NCBI RefSeq assembly: GCF_003347205.1
Contig: NZ_QQBJ01000019.1
Location: forward strand, 1-64,000
Direction: 5' to 3'
Length of the DNA: 64,000 bases
Source of the DNA: Mycolicibacterium moriokaense
GTDB taxonomy: Bacteria > Actinomycetota > Actinomycetes > Mycobacteriales > Mycobacteriaceae
Part shown: positions 1-9,178 of the stretch, in pieces
Layout of the letters: every line of letters begins with the position of its first letter
How positions within the stretch are numbered: the first letter of the stretch is position 1
Program-made: the position numbers and the translations under genes
Notes under the pieces: model-generated
Database searches by the model: none
What the model saw: the letters and a program-made list of their open reading frames with translations, nothing else
Told to the model about the DNA's origin: nothing

Positions 1-248
1 GGACCAGCCCGACCGGGCACACCTACACCACCCATCCCGGCAGCAAGCACCTGTTTCCGCGATTGTGCGAACCCACCGCCACCCTGTGGACCGGCGAACC
101 TCCCGTGGTCGACACCACCAGCGATCGCGGCGTGATGATGCCCAAACGCCCCCACACCCGCGCGGCCAACACCGCCAAAGCCAAAGCCGCCGAACGTCAA
201 CTCAACGACGACCACGTCGCCGAACGCAACAAACCCCCACCCTTCTAG
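1..248 (+). CDS. DUF222/HNH endonuclease (13E12 repeat family), C-terminal end only
   Basis: This is the last ~80 codons of a gene that begins outside the window. The reading frame starts at base 3 and stops at 246-248. It carries the C-terminal signature of mycobacterial 13E12/DUF222-HNH proteins: [13 protein letters not shown], then a LCEPTA segment, then VMMPKRPHTRAANTAKA and a charged tail. The HNH core is off the left edge, so nuclease function cannot be judged. These proteins are usually accessory and repeated in mycobacterial genomes. A decayed copy of the same tail lies at 1663-1912. Family assignment is from motif memory. Confidence 0.72.
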   Translation, partial: TSPTGHTYTTHPGSKHLFPRLCEPTATLWTGEPPVVDTTSDRGVMMPKRPHTRAANTAKAKAAERQLNDDHVAERNKPPPF

Positions 249-264
249 CTTGTGGGGCAAGCGA

Positions 265-1584
265 TTACGACTTGACGGCGAACAGCCGCCACTCCCCCGG
301 CACACCCTTCAACTGGTGCGCGCCTCGATCGTCGAACTCAAGTCCTGACCCGATCACCAGGTCGCGCAACGTGCTGGACACCAGCACCTCGCCCGGCCCG
401 GCCAACGCGCTGACCCGCGCGCCGATATGCACGGCAATGCCGCCGATGTCCTCGCCGCGGACCTCGCACTCGCCGGTGTGCAACCCGGCGCGCACCTCAA
501 TCCCCAACGCCGCCACCGCATCCCGAATAGCCACCGCGCAGCGGATCGCCCGCTGCGGCCCGTCGAACATCGCGAGGAAGCCGTCGCCGGATGTGTTGAC
601 CTCGCGGCCGCGGAAGCGAGCGAGTTGCGATCGCACCACGGCGTCGTGCGCATCGAGCAGGGCATGCCAATCGCGGTCGCCGATCTCTGCGGCCAGGCGC
701 GTGGAGTCGACGATGTCCGTGAAGAGCACCGTGGCGAGAACTCGGTCGTCAGCCACTGCTGGCTGCTCACCAGTGAGGAACGCGGCGATCTCCCGAAAGG
801 AATCGCGCCACGGCTCGACGACGTGGTACATGTTTCGGCCCGGCAGTTCAACGTATTTCGCACCTGGGATGTTGTCTGCGACATCCCTGCCCTGCGCGGG
901 CACGATGATCGGGTCGTCGGCGTGCTGGAGTACCAGGGTTGGCACGCGGAGAGAGGGCAGCACCGCCCTCACGTTCACCTCGGCCAAAAACGGCATCAGC
1001 AGAGCAAGGGCGCCCGGGCTTGCCGCCACGCGTTCCGTGCGAGCCCAAGCCGCTCGAATCTCTTCATTCCACGGCATATCGGGATTGGCCAGATGTTGAA
1101 ACTCCCCGCTTCCCCACATGGCGACCAACGCGGCGATGGTTTCTTCATTTGTGGGTCCGTTGGGGCGTTCGAGTAGTGGATCCGCATAGCATTCGAGTGC
1201 AACTAGCGCGGCTGTGCGGGATGGATGTGTGGCTGCGAATAGCACCGCTGGCGCCAAGGCACCGTCGACAATCGTGAGGAGAACCGCTTCACGAATTCCG
1301 AGGTCATCGAGAACGGCGGTGATGCTATCCGACCACTGCTCAAGAGTCGGCAGTGCGTTCGGCGTCACGGGGTCGGACCCTCCCGTGCCCGGTTGGTCGA
1401 AGAAGATGAGTCGACCAAGTGATGTCATCGCCTCAACCCATCCGCGAAGAGACGGCAGCTCCGGAAGCAGCTCACACGTGGTGAACCAGTTCGGGACAAC
1501 GACGATGTCGCGAGCACCTTCACCCGAAGCGCGATAGGCAACCCGCAAGTCCCCGTTCATCGCGTAGCGCGTCTCCGAGAACAT
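265..1584 (-). CDS. Alpha/beta-hydrolase-like domain fused to class III adenylyl cyclase (LipJ/Rv1900c type)
   Basis: The 439-aa protein has an alpha/beta-hydrolase-like domain (about 5-272) followed by a class III nucleotidyl cyclase domain (about 283-439), the layout of M. tuberculosis Rv1900c (LipJ). Metal-binding aspartates are visible at D290 (FTDIVDST) and D334 (SGDGF). D379 fits the adenine-selecting aspartate and R390 the transition-state arginine. The usual substrate lysine is Asn330 and the usual transition-state asparagine is His386, so the site is non-canonical. The hydrolase nucleophile elbow reads TIVDGA, with Asp107 where serine is expected, so esterase activity is doubtful. 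The expected product is cAMP. It is convergent with the DUF222 tail and has a leaderless-type promoter. A paralogue lies at 14064-15413. Confidence 0.88.
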   Translation of the reverse strand: MFSETRYAMNGDLRVAYRASGEGARDIVVVPNWFTTCELLPELPSLRGWVEAMTSLGRLIFFDQPGTGGSDPVTPNALPTLEQWSDSITAVLDDLGIREAVLLTIVDGALAPAVLFAATHPSRTAALVALECYADPLLERPNGPTNEETIAALVAMWGSGEFQHLANPDMPWNEEIRAAWARTERVAASPGALALLMPFLAEVNVRAVLPSLRVPTLVLQHADDPIIVPAQGRDVADNIPGAKYVELPGRNMYHVVEPWRDSFREIAAFLTGEQPAVADDRVLATVLFTDIVDSTRLAAEIGDRDWHALLDAHDAVVRSQLARFRGREVNTSGDGFLAMFDGPQRAIRCAVAIRDAVAALGIEVRAGLHTGECEVRGEDIGGIAVHIGARVSALAGPGEVLVSSTLRDLVIGSGLEFDDRGAHQLKGVPGEWRLFAVKS

Positions 1585-1590
1585 TGCGGC

Positions 1591-1596
1591 AGTTTA
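1591..1596 (-). promoter_or_regulatory. Leaderless-type -10 box for the first hydrolase-cyclase gene
   Basis: On the minus strand TAAACT (TANNNT) stands six bases before the ATG at 1584, so transcription should begin at or next to the start codon. There is no Shine-Dalgarno sequence. A GCAGCG-TTTA-CGCTGC inverted repeat at 1617-1632 lies just upstream, near where a -35 element would be. Confidence 0.5.
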
Positions 1597-1662
1597 GTTC
1601 GAAGGAGACTGCGTCGGCAGCGTTTACGCTGCTCACAAGCGTTCCCTTGATGGGTTCCGTAG

Positions 1663-1912
1663 CAAGTCGATGCCGTCACCTTTTTGAAAACATTCTGGAC
1701 CGGACTCGAGGGGTGGCGCGACCTGCAACTGCCCGGTCGGCACCGTCGTGTGGACGTCACCGACCGGGCACACCTACACCGCCTATCCCAGCAGCAGGCA
1801 CCTGTTTCCGAGTTTGTGCGAGCCCACCGCCACCGACTGCCGGGTGATGATGCCCAAACGCCGGCACACCCGCGCCCACAACACCGCCACAGCCAAAGCC
1901 CCACCCTTTTAG
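1663..1912 (+). pseudogene. Decayed DUF222/HNH (13E12) gene remnant
   Basis: Around 1684-1732 one frame reads [16 protein letters not shown], the segment that follows the HNH core in 13E12 proteins. The sense then moves to another frame and continues [19 protein letters not shown]... to a stop at 1910-1912. A frameshift near 1732-1740 therefore separates two halves of one former gene. Compared with the tail at 1-248, two in-frame blocks are missing: after the LCEPTAT segment and near the C-terminus. No start codon or HNH core is left. It is a non-functional relic. Confidence 0.72.
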
Positions 1913-2017
1913 ATCGAAACAGCTGACATGCGATCGCGGTGCCTGCCTACCGAACGGTTACGGCCTCGCGAACAACAGTGGGACGGTTGACGTCTAGTCG
2001 TTGATCTGCGGCGATGC

Positions 2018-2036
2018 GATTGGCCAACGGCCAATC
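2018..2036. promoter_or_regulatory. Perfect palindrome upstream of the GDSL hydrolase gene
   Basis: GATTGGCC-AAC-GGCCAATC has perfect 8-base arms around a 3-base centre and ends 21 bases before the GTG at 2058. The position and symmetry suit a dimeric repressor operator. A weak -10-like CAAAAT (2045-2050) follows, seven bases before the start. No regulator can be named. Confidence 0.35.
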
Positions 2037-2057
2037 TGGCCGATCAAAATGTGACCT

Positions 2058-2822
2058 GTGGGCGTCTTCACTCGCTACGTGGCGCTCGGCGATTCGTTCA
2101 CCGAGGGTGTCGGCGATCCACACCCCGCAAGCCCGAACGGTCTGCGCGGCTGGGCCGACCGCGTGGCGTTCTCGCTGGCGCAGAGGAATCCCGAGCTTCG
2201 CTACGCCAACCTCGCGGTGCGCGGCAGGCGGATGGACGAGATCCTCGACGAGCAGGTGCAGGCGGCCGTCATGCTGGAACCGGACCTGGTCACCATCTAT
2301 GCGGGCATGAACAACCTGCTGCTGGTGCGCAATGACGTCGACGCGATGATGGCCAGATACGCCGAGGGACTCAAGACGCTGCAGCAGACCGGCGCTGTCG
2401 TACTCGCCTTCACTGCAGCCGATCTCGGCACGGTGCCCTTGTTCCGGCGGCTGCGCGGCCGGGCCGCCGTGTACAACGAGCTGCTGCGGGGCATCGCCGA
2501 CGATCTCGGTCTCGACCTCGTCGACTTCTGGCGCTACTCCGAGTTCCGCGACGCGCGGCTGTGGGACGGCGATCGCATTCACCTCTCACCGCTCGGCCAT
2601 GAGCGTTTCGCCGCCAAAGTGCTTGACAAGCTTGCTGTTTCGCACGAGCTGACGTCGAGGTCGGCGGCCTTGCTCGCGTCCGCCCCGCCGGTGCGCGACC
2701 TGCGGTCCAACCTCCGCTGGACGGCCGCGTTCGCCGCACCCTACGTCGCGAAGAGGATGCGGCTGGCCAAGCCGGGCGCCGGCATCGAGCCGAAGCTGAC
2801 GACACTGACGAAGGTGCTCTGA
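2058..2822 (+). CDS. SGNH/GDSL-family hydrolase
   Basis: The 254-aa protein starts at GTG with VGVFTRYVALGDSFTEGVGD. GDSFTEG holds the block I nucleophile serine. GMNNLL supplies the block III Gly-Asn, and DRIHLSPLGH supplies the DxxH pair of block V. This is a complete SGNH esterase/lipase set. The last ~50 residues (after about 200) are an extra C-terminal segment without a clear motif. No signal peptide is visible, so it should be cytosolic. The substrate is unknown. There is no Shine-Dalgarno sequence before the GTG. The phosphatase gene follows immediately (stop 2820-2822, next ATG 2823), so the two should be co-transcribed. Confidence 0.85.
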   Translation: MGVFTRYVALGDSFTEGVGDPHPASPNGLRGWADRVAFSLAQRNPELRYANLAVRGRRMDEILDEQVQAAVMLEPDLVTIYAGMNNLLLVRNDVDAMMARYAEGLKTLQQTGAVVLAFTAADLGTVPLFRRLRGRAAVYNELLRGIADDLGLDLVDFWRYSEFRDARLWDGDRIHLSPLGHERFAAKVLDKLAVSHELTSRSAALLASAPPVRDLRSNLRWTAAFAAPYVAKRMRLAKPGAGIEPKLTTLTKVL

Positions 2823-4256
2823 ATGCCCCTGACCGGCAACGCTCCCCGCGTCAGCGGGTTACATCTGCAGTTCGGTTCCGACGCGTCGACCGAGGTGGTG
2901 GTGTCGTGGCACACCACCGTCGCGGTCACCCGGCCGCGGGTTCTCGTCGGCACCCCCGACGACGGGTTCGGGCGGGCGGTGGCCGCGGAGACCACGACCT
3001 ACCGCGACGCCGCCTCCGGGTCGACGGTGCATGCCCACCACGCCAGAGTGACCGGACTGTGCCCCGACGCCGGCTACGTCTACGCGGCGCTGCATGACGG
3101 CGCGGCCCCCGAGATGGGCACGGTGCGCACCGCACCGCGAGGCCGCGCCGCGCTGCGGTTCACCAGCTTCGGCGACCAGTCGACACCGACGCTGGACGCC
3201 TCCGTCGCACGCGCCTTCGGCCGCACCGATCGCGGCGCACCGTCGGCGGGCGACATCACCAGCGCCGTCGAACACGCCGCGCCCCTGTTCAACCTCGTCA
3301 ACGGGGACCTCTGTTACGCCAACCTGTCGCGCGACCGGGTCAAGACCTGGTCGGACTGGTTCGAGAACAACTCGAGATCGGCGAGGCACCGGCCGTGGAT
3401 GCCCGCGGCGGGCAACCATGAGAACGAAATCGGCAACGGCCCGATCGGCTATCGCGCCTACCAGACGTATTTCGCGCTGCCCGATTCCGGCGCCGACTCC
3501 GAGTTTCGCGGCATGTGGTACGCGTTCACCGCGGGTTCGGTGCGGGTGATCAGCCTCGCCAACGACGACGTCTGCTACCAGGACGGCGGCAACAGTTACG
3601 TGCGCGGGTATTCCGCCGGCGGCCAAAGGCAGTGGGTGGAAAGCGAACTCGCGCGCGCACGCTCCGACATCGGCATCGACTGGATCGTCGTGTGCATGCA
3701 CCAGACCGCGGTGTCGACCGGCGACCGCACCAACGGAGCCGACCTGGCGATTCGGGAGAACTGGCTGCCGCTGTTCGACTCATACGGGGTGGACCTCGTG
3801 GTGTGCGGTCACGAGCATCACTACGAGCGCTCGCACGCCATCAGGGGGACGCTGCCGACCGACACCCTGACCCCGCGCCCCGTCGACACCGGCCCCGACG
3901 TCATCGACACCAGCAAGGGCACCGTGCACCTGGTCATCGGCGGCGGCGGCACCTCGATCCCGTCCAACGCGATGTTCTTCTCGGAGAAGCGCTGTCGGGT
4001 GCTGACCGGCGTCGGCGACATCGACCCCGCCACCGGGCGCAGGTCGCCCCGCTACGTCGAGGAATCCGCGCCGTGGTCGGTGTTCCGCGACATGCACAAC
4101 CCGTGCGGCTTCGCGGCCTTCGATGTCGACCCCGGCGTCCCCGGCGGCACCACCTCGATCGCCGCGACGTACTACGCGGTCAACGGGATGCTCGGCGCGG
4201 CCGTCCCGGTCGACAAGTTCACCCTCGTCAGGCCCCGGCGCGACCGGGTGCGCTAA
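2823..4256 (+). CDS. Purple acid phosphatase-like metallophosphoesterase
   Basis: The 477-aa protein has an N-terminal fibronectin-like domain of purple acid phosphatases (about 5-105) and a calcineurin-like catalytic domain. The metal-ligand motifs occur in order: FGDQS, NGDLCYA (GDxxY), GNHE, VVCMH and GHEHHYER. The family hydrolyses phosphomonoesters with a dinuclear metal centre. Most bacterial relatives are exported by a Tat or Sec signal, but this protein starts [12 protein letters not shown] with no signal peptide. It directly abuts the GDSL gene and is convergent with rlmB, overlapping it by four bases. The substrate cannot be told. Confidence 0.85.
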   Translation: MPLTGNAPRVSGLHLQFGSDASTEVVVSWHTTVAVTRPRVLVGTPDDGFGRAVAAETTTYRDAASGSTVHAHHARVTGLCPDAGYVYAALHDGAAPEMGTVRTAPRGRAALRFTSFGDQSTPTLDASVARAFGRTDRGAPSAGDITSAVEHAAPLFNLVNGDLCYANLSRDRVKTWSDWFENNSRSARHRPWMPAAGNHENEIGNGPIGYRAYQTYFALPDSGADSEFRGMWYAFTAGSVRVISLANDDVCYQDGGNSYVRGYSAGGQRQWVESELARARSDIGIDWIVVCMHQTAVSTGDRTNGADLAIRENWLPLFDSYGVDLVVCGHEHHYERSHAIRGTLPTDTLTPRPVDTGPDVIDTSKGTVHLVIGGGGTSIPSNAMFFSEKRCRVLTGVGDIDPATGRRSPRYVEESAPWSVFRDMHNPCGFAAFDVDPGVPGGTTSIAATYYAVNGMLGAAVPVDKFTLVRPRRDRVR

Positions 4257-5191
4257 CCGCGCCGCTGACGGGCGATCTCGGCCAGCACGACGCCCGCCGC
4301 CACCGACGCGTTGAGCGACTCCGTCGGCCCGGCCATCGGGATGGAGACCACCGCGTCGCAGTTCTCGCGCACCAATCGCGAGAGCCCTTTGCCCTCGGAT
4401 CCGACGACGACGACCATCGGGTCGGTGCCGTCCAGGTCGTCGAGCGTGGTGTCGCTGTCGGCATCCAACCCGACCACCGTCAGGCCGGCGTCATGCCAGC
4501 TCTTCAGCGTCCGGGTGAGGTTCGTCGCCCTGGCCACCGGCAGCCTTGCGGCCGCGCCCGCGCTGGTGCGCCAGGCGACCGCGCTCACCGACGCCGAGCG
4601 CCGCTGCGGGATCAGCACGCCGTGTCCGCCGAAGCCCGCCACCGACCGCACGATCGCACCCAGGTTGCGGGGGTCGGAGATGTTGTCCAGCGCCACCAGC
4701 AGCGCCGGCGCGCTGTCGCTCTTCGCCGCGGCGAGGACATCGTCGGGGTGGGCGTACTGGTAGGGCGGCACCTGCAGCGCGATGCCCTGGTGCAGTCCGT
4801 TGGCGCTGATGCGGTCCAGGTCGCCGCGCGGCACCTCGAGAATGGATATCCCGGCGTCCGCTGCGCGGCGCACCGATTCGGTCAGCCGCTCGTCGGCCTC
4901 GGCGCCCAGGGCCACCCACAGCGCGGTCGCGGGCACGCCCGCGCGCAGACACTCGAGCACCGGGTTGCGGCCGAGTACCACCTCGGTGTCGTCGGTGCGC
5001 CGCTGCGGACGGCGCTGCTGCTGGGTCTTGGCGCCGCGCTTGGCGGCGGGATGGTTGGGGCGCAGATGCGCCGGCGGCGTCGCACCCCGGCCCTCGAGAC
5101 CGCGCCTGCGCACACCGCCGGAACCGACCTTCGGGCCCTTCTTCGTGCCGGCCTTGCGAACTGCGCCGCGGCGCTGGGAGTTACCGGCCAT
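4253..5191 (-). CDS. rlmB: 23S rRNA (guanosine-2'-O-)-methyltransferase, TrmH/SpoU family
   Basis: The 312-aa protein has a basic, disordered N-terminus (about 1-75), a substrate-binding domain beginning near [14 protein letters not shown], and a SPOUT methyltransferase domain. The trefoil-knot motifs are [28 protein letters not shown] and [18 protein letters not shown]. It should 2'-O-methylate a guanosine of 23S rRNA using S-adenosylmethionine. The ATG at 5191 directly follows the cysS stop, so the two are one transcription unit, as in other mycobacteria (Rv3579c-Rv3580c). Exact target nucleotide assignment rests on family only. Confidence 0.9.
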   Translation of the reverse strand: MAGNSQRRGAVRKAGTKKGPKVGSGGVRRRGLEGRGATPPAHLRPNHPAAKRGAKTQQQRRPQRRTDDTEVVLGRNPVLECLRAGVPATALWVALGAEADERLTESVRRAADAGISILEVPRGDLDRISANGLHQGIALQVPPYQYAHPDDVLAAAKSDSAPALLVALDNISDPRNLGAIVRSVAGFGGHGVLIPQRRSASVSAVAWRTSAGAAARLPVARATNLTRTLKSWHDAGLTVVGLDADSDTTLDDLDGTDPMVVVVGSEGKGLSRLVRENCDAVVSIPMAGPTESLNASVAAGVVLAEIARQRRG

Positions 5192-6592
5192 CTACGTCGA
5201 ATACCCGTCCTGCAGAGTCCATTGCGGTCCGTCGGCGGTGTCGGTGACCTCGATGCCGGCCTTCTTCAACCGGTCCCGGATCGCGTCGGCCTCCGCCCAG
5301 TCCCTGCGCTCGCGGGCCTGCCCGCGACGCTCGATCTCGGCGTGCACCAAGACATCGACGGCCGCCAGTGCCGCGGAGGTCTCGTCGCGGGTCTCCCACC
5401 GTTCGTCGAGTGGGTCGCAGCCGAGGATGCCCGTCATCGCGCGAATCGACGACGCGCGGGCCATCGCGGTCTCGTGGTCGCCCGCCTCGAGCGCCCGGTT
5501 GCCCTCGGCGCGAGCGGCGTGCACCTCGGCCAGGGCGATCGGCACCGCCAGGTCGTCGTCGAGCGCGGCCCCGAACGCCGCGGTCCATTCGCCGGGCTCG
5601 ACGGCGCCCACCCGGTTGCGCACCCGATGCAGGAAGTCCTCGATACCCGTATAGGCCTTTGCCGCGTCCTGCAGCGCGGTCTCGGAGAACTCCAGCATCG
5701 AGCGGTAGTGCGCGCTGCCCAGGTAGTAGCGCAGCTCGGCGGGCCGAACCCGTTGCAGCACAGCGGGTATGGCGAGCACATTGCCCAGCGACTTGCTCAT
5801 CTTCTCGCCGCCCATGGTGACCCAGCCGTTGTGCAGCCAGTAGCGGGCGAACCTGTCGCCCGCGGCTTCGGCCTGCGCGATCTCGTTCTCGTGATGCGGG
5901 AAGATCAGATCCATGCCGCCGGCATGGATGTCGAACTCGGCGCCGAGGTAGGCCTCGCACATCGCGACGCATTCGGTGTGCCAGCCGGGCCTGCCGCGCC
6001 CCCACGGCGTCGGCCACGCCGGCTCACCCGGCTTCTCGCCCTTCCACAGCGTGAAGTCGCGCTGGTCGCGCTTGCCCGTCGCGACGCCCTCGCCCTGGTG
6101 TACGTCGTCGATCTTGTGCCCAGACAACTTGCCGTAGTCACGCTGGCTCAGCACGTCGAAGTAGACGTCGCCGCCCGCGGCGTAGGCGTGCTCGCCGTCG
6201 ATCAGGCGGGTGATCAGCTCGATCATCTGGGTGATGTGCCCGGTGGCGCGCGGCTCGGCCGACGGCGGCAACACCCCGAGCGCGTCGTAGGCCGCGGAGA
6301 ACGCGCGCTCGTAGGTGGCCGCCCACTCCCACCACGGTCGGCCCGCGTCGGCGGCCTTGTTGAGGATCTTGTCGTCGATGTCGGTGACGTTGCGGATGAA
6401 CGCGACGTCGAAGCCCTTGGCCATCAGCCAGCGGCGCAGCACGTCGAACGCGACGCCACTGCGGACATGGCCGATGTGCGGCAGGCCCTGGACCGTCGCA
6501 CCGCACAGATAGATCGACACATGGCCGGCGCGCACGGGCACGAAGTCACGGACGGCGCCCGTCATCGTGTCGTGTAAACGCAGGTCGGTCAC
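5192..6592 (-). CDS. cysS: Cysteinyl-tRNA synthetase
   Basis: The 466-aa class I synthetase shows the zinc-site cysteine in YLCGATVQG, the HIGH signature as PHIGHVRSG and the KMSKS signature as [11 protein letters not shown]209-type WHTECVAMC and HHENEIAQ zinc ligands are also present. It charges tRNA-Cys with cysteine. The start is GTG (6590-6592), read as [12 protein letters not shown]. No Shine-Dalgarno sequence precedes it, but a TAAGCT -10 box lies eight bases upstream. It heads a unit with rlmB. The region around the start is nearly identical to that of lysS. Confidence 0.96.
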   Translation of the reverse strand: MTDLRLHDTMTGAVRDFVPVRAGHVSIYLCGATVQGLPHIGHVRSGVAFDVLRRWLMAKGFDVAFIRNVTDIDDKILNKAADAGRPWWEWAATYERAFSAAYDALGVLPPSAEPRATGHITQMIELITRLIDGEHAYAAGGDVYFDVLSQRDYGKLSGHKIDDVHQGEGVATGKRDQRDFTLWKGEKPGEPAWPTPWGRGRPGWHTECVAMCEAYLGAEFDIHAGGMDLIFPHHENEIAQAEAAGDRFARYWLHNGWVTMGGEKMSKSLGNVLAIPAVLQRVRPAELRYYLGSAHYRSMLEFSETALQDAAKAYTGIEDFLHRVRNRVGAVEPGEWTAAFGAALDDDLAVPIALAEVHAARAEGNRALEAGDHETAMARASSIRAMTGILGCDPLDERWETRDETSAALAAVDVLVHAEIERRGQARERRDWAEADAIRDRLKKAGIEVTDTADGPQWTLQDGYST

Positions 6593-6600
6593 GACGGGCC

Positions 6601-6606
6601 AGCTTA
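6601..6606 (-). promoter_or_regulatory. Leaderless-type -10 box for cysS
   Basis: On the minus strand TAAGCT stands eight bases before the GTG start of cysS. The 20 bases from this box through GTGACC differ from the corresponding lysS region (27124-27143) at only two positions. Confidence 0.45.
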
Positions 6607-6615
6607 CCGGCCTAT

Positions 6616-7101
6616 TCAGCTGTTCTCGTCATCGCTGACCACCAGCGCCGTCGCGATGGCGGCCAAGCCCTCGCCGCGGCCGGTCAACCCCAGGCCGTCG
6701 GTGGTGGTCGCCGACACCGAAACGGGAGCGTCGAGCAGTTCTGTGAGAAGTCGCTGTGCCTCCGCCCGCCGCGGGCCCACCTTCGGCCGGTTGCCGATCA
6801 CCTGCACGGCCGCATTGCCCACCCGGTAGCCCTCGGCGCGCAGCAGGGCGTGCACGTGCCGCAACATGTCCGCGCCGCTCACCCCGGTCCAGCGCGGATC
6901 GTCGGTGCCGAACACTTCGCCGAGATCGCCGAGCCCCGCCGCGCTCAGCAGCGCGTCACACAGCGCGTGTGCGGCGACATCGCCGTCCGAGTGCCCGGCA
7001 CAGCCGTCGACGCCGTCGAAGTGCAGGCCCAGCAGCCAGCACGGTCGGCCGATCTCGATGGGGTGGACGTCGGTGCCCAGCCCGACCCTGGGCAGGCTCA
7101 C
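6616..7101 (-). CDS. ispF: 2-C-methyl-D-erythritol 2,4-cyclodiphosphate synthase
   Basis: The 161-aa protein fits the compact IspF family. [10 protein letters not shown] carries the Asp and His metal ligands, [20 protein letters not shown] carries the third ligand and active-site loop, and [20 protein letters not shown] is the conserved C-terminus. It closes CDP-methylerythritol 2-phosphate to the cyclodiphosphate with loss of CMP in the MEP isoprenoid pathway, acting as a cytosolic trimer. The GTG start (7099-7101) overlaps the ispD stop by four bases, indicating translational coupling. Confidence 0.95.
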   Translation of the reverse strand: MSLPRVGLGTDVHPIEIGRPCWLLGLHFDGVDGCAGHSDGDVAAHALCDALLSAAGLGDLGEVFGTDDPRWTGVSGADMLRHVHALLRAEGYRVGNAAVQVIGNRPKVGPRRAEAQRLLTELLDAPVSVSATTTDGLGLTGRGEGLAAIATALVVSDDENS

Positions 7102-7763
7102 GTGGCCCGCTCCAGCAGCGCATGCGCGAGCAGCAGATCGGCCTGGGTGGTGATCTTGAAGGCCAGCGGGTCGCCCTCGACGACCTGCACGGGTGTGCCG
7201 GTGCTCTCGACCACCGAGGCGTCGTCGGTGAACCCGCCTGCGGACGCGCGCTCGTAGGCGCGCCGCAGCAACTCGACCTGGAATCCCTGCGGGGTCTGAA
7301 TGGCGCGCAGCCCCGACCGTTCGGGCGTGCCCAGAACGACGCCGTTGGCGTCGACGGCCTTGATGGTGTCGGTGACCGGAAGGCCCGGCACGACCGCGGC
7401 GTGGCCGGCCTTGAGCGCCTCCACGACGCGCACGATCAACGACGGCGGGGTGAGCGCCCGTGCCGCGTCGTGGACCAGGACGAACTCGGCGTCGCCGACG
7501 GCCGCGAGCGCGAGCATGACGGACTCCGTGCGATTCGATCCGCCCGCCACGATGACGGCGTCTCCGCCGAAGACCAGCTTGGCCTGATCGGTGCGGTTGG
7601 GTGGCACGGCGACCACGACGCTGTCGACGACGCCGGAATCACGCAGGCCGTCGAGGGCATGCTCCAACATCGGGCGACCGCCCAGATTGACGAATGCCTT
7701 CGGCGCACCCGCGGCCAACCGCTCCCCGGAACCTGCGGCCGGGACAACGGCAACCGTGGTCAT
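7098..7763 (-). CDS. ispD: 2-C-methyl-D-erythritol 4-phosphate cytidylyltransferase
   Basis: The 221-aa protein opens with the nucleotidyltransferase signature [18 protein letters not shown]. It also has [13 protein letters not shown] and TPQGFQ, as expected for IspD. It makes CDP-methylerythritol from MEP and CTP, the step two reactions before IspF. The ATG at 7763 lies three bases after the carD stop, and ispF overlaps the 3' end, so carD-ispD-ispF form one operon. Confidence 0.95.
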   Translation of the reverse strand: MTTVAVVPAAGSGERLAAGAPKAFVNLGGRPMLEHALDGLRDSGVVDSVVVAVPPNRTDQAKLVFGGDAVIVAGGSNRTESVMLALAAVGDAEFVLVHDAARALTPPSLIVRVVEALKAGHAAVVPGLPVTDTIKAVDANGVVLGTPERSGLRAIQTPQGFQVELLRRAYERASAGGFTDDASVVESTGTPVQVVEGDPLAFKITTQADLLLAHALLERAT

Positions 7764-7766
7764 GCG

Positions 7767-8324
<558 letters not shown>

Positions 8325-8538
8325 TCAGGGGCATCGCAGGTGAAGAGTAGGGGTTGACACGGTGACGAATACGTGCAAGGCCGCGGCAGGTCAGCGATGC
8401 CGTCGAAGCCCCTCCCACGTGCCTGTGGATGGTTCGCGGCAAACCCGATCCGACGAGCTGGACACCTCCGCTACCGCCGTCAACCACCACCTACTACTGT
8501 GCATAGTCGAACAGGTCGGCCGAGCAGGAGGCATCTGG

Positions 8539-9135
8539 GTGAACCGCTTCAAATCGCGCAGTTCTGCCGTCACCGTGGCACTCGGGGCCTGCGGGCTGGC
8601 CGCGGCCGCCGCCCTCTCGGGGTGCAGTGCGGGCCAGGTCTCCCAAACCGCCACCCAGCAGGCCGCCGTCAACGGCACCGCAGCAACGGTGGGCCCCATC
8701 ACGCTTCGCAACGTCCACCTGCGCGCCCCGCAGAAGTCGGACTACGTGGAACCGGGCACCGAGGTCGAACTGCTGTTCGTGGCGTCCAACGAGTCGCCGG
8801 ACACCGGCGACAAGCTGACGTCGATCACCTCCGACTTCGGCACCGTGTCGCTGAGCGGCGACACCGCGCTGCCCGCCGGCGACGCACTGGTGGTCGGCGA
8901 GCCCGACGGGCAGACCAAGGCGCTCGAACAGACCGAGACAGCGGACGCGGCAAAGGCCATGGTCGACGTCAGCAAGCCGATCACCAACGGCCTGACCTAC
9001 GACTTCACCTTCAACTTCGAGAAGGCAGGCACCACCACCGTCGGCGTGCCGATCTCCGCGGGCGAGGCACCGCGCCGCGATCAGTCCGGCGGCGGCTCGA
9101 ACCAAGAGGGCGGCGACACGGGCGGCCACAACTAA
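8539..9135 (+). CDS. lpqE: Lipoprotein LpqE
   Basis: The start is GTG at 8539 with an AGGAGG ribosome site eight bases upstream, giving 198 aa. The signal peptide [16 protein letters not shown] ends in the lipobox LSGC, so Cys is lipidated and the protein is anchored outside the membrane. The mature part contains a beta-rich domain with a GTEVELLF...[10 protein letters not shown] segment, like copper-chaperone PCuAC/LpqE-type folds, and a Gly/Asn-rich tail. Its position between carD (divergent) and radA matches Rv3584 (LpqE). Its molecular role is not established from sequence. Confidence 0.85.
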   Translation: MNRFKSRSSAVTVALGACGLAAAAALSGCSAGQVSQTATQQAAVNGTAATVGPITLRNVHLRAPQKSDYVEPGTEVELLFVASNESPDTGDKLTSITSDFGTVSLSGDTALPAGDALVVGEPDGQTKALEQTETADAAKAMVDVSKPITNGLTYDFTFNFEKAGTTTVGVPISAGEAPRRDQSGGGSNQEGGDTGGHN

Positions 9136-9166
9136 GGATCTGGCGGGATCTGTCACAGGCGGCGGA

Positions 9167-9172
9167 TACCGT
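9167..9172 (+). promoter_or_regulatory. Leaderless-type -10 box for radA-disA
   Basis: TACCGT is followed by six bases (CGTTTC) and the GTG start of radA at 9179. No Shine-Dalgarno sequence is present, so the radA-disA message should be leaderless. Confidence 0.5.
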
Positions 9173-9178
9173 CGTTTC

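Noticed and set aside
3515-6577. A 1020-codon open frame on the plus strand
   Set aside because: It runs antisense to cysS and rlmB and out of frame with the phosphatase; its composition is the Arg/Gly/Ala-rich pattern of GC-rich shadow frames.
8362-8538. Upstream extension of lpqE
   Set aside because: The added residues are unlike a signal peptide, while GTG 8539 has a good AGGAGG site and opens a classic lipoprotein signal.
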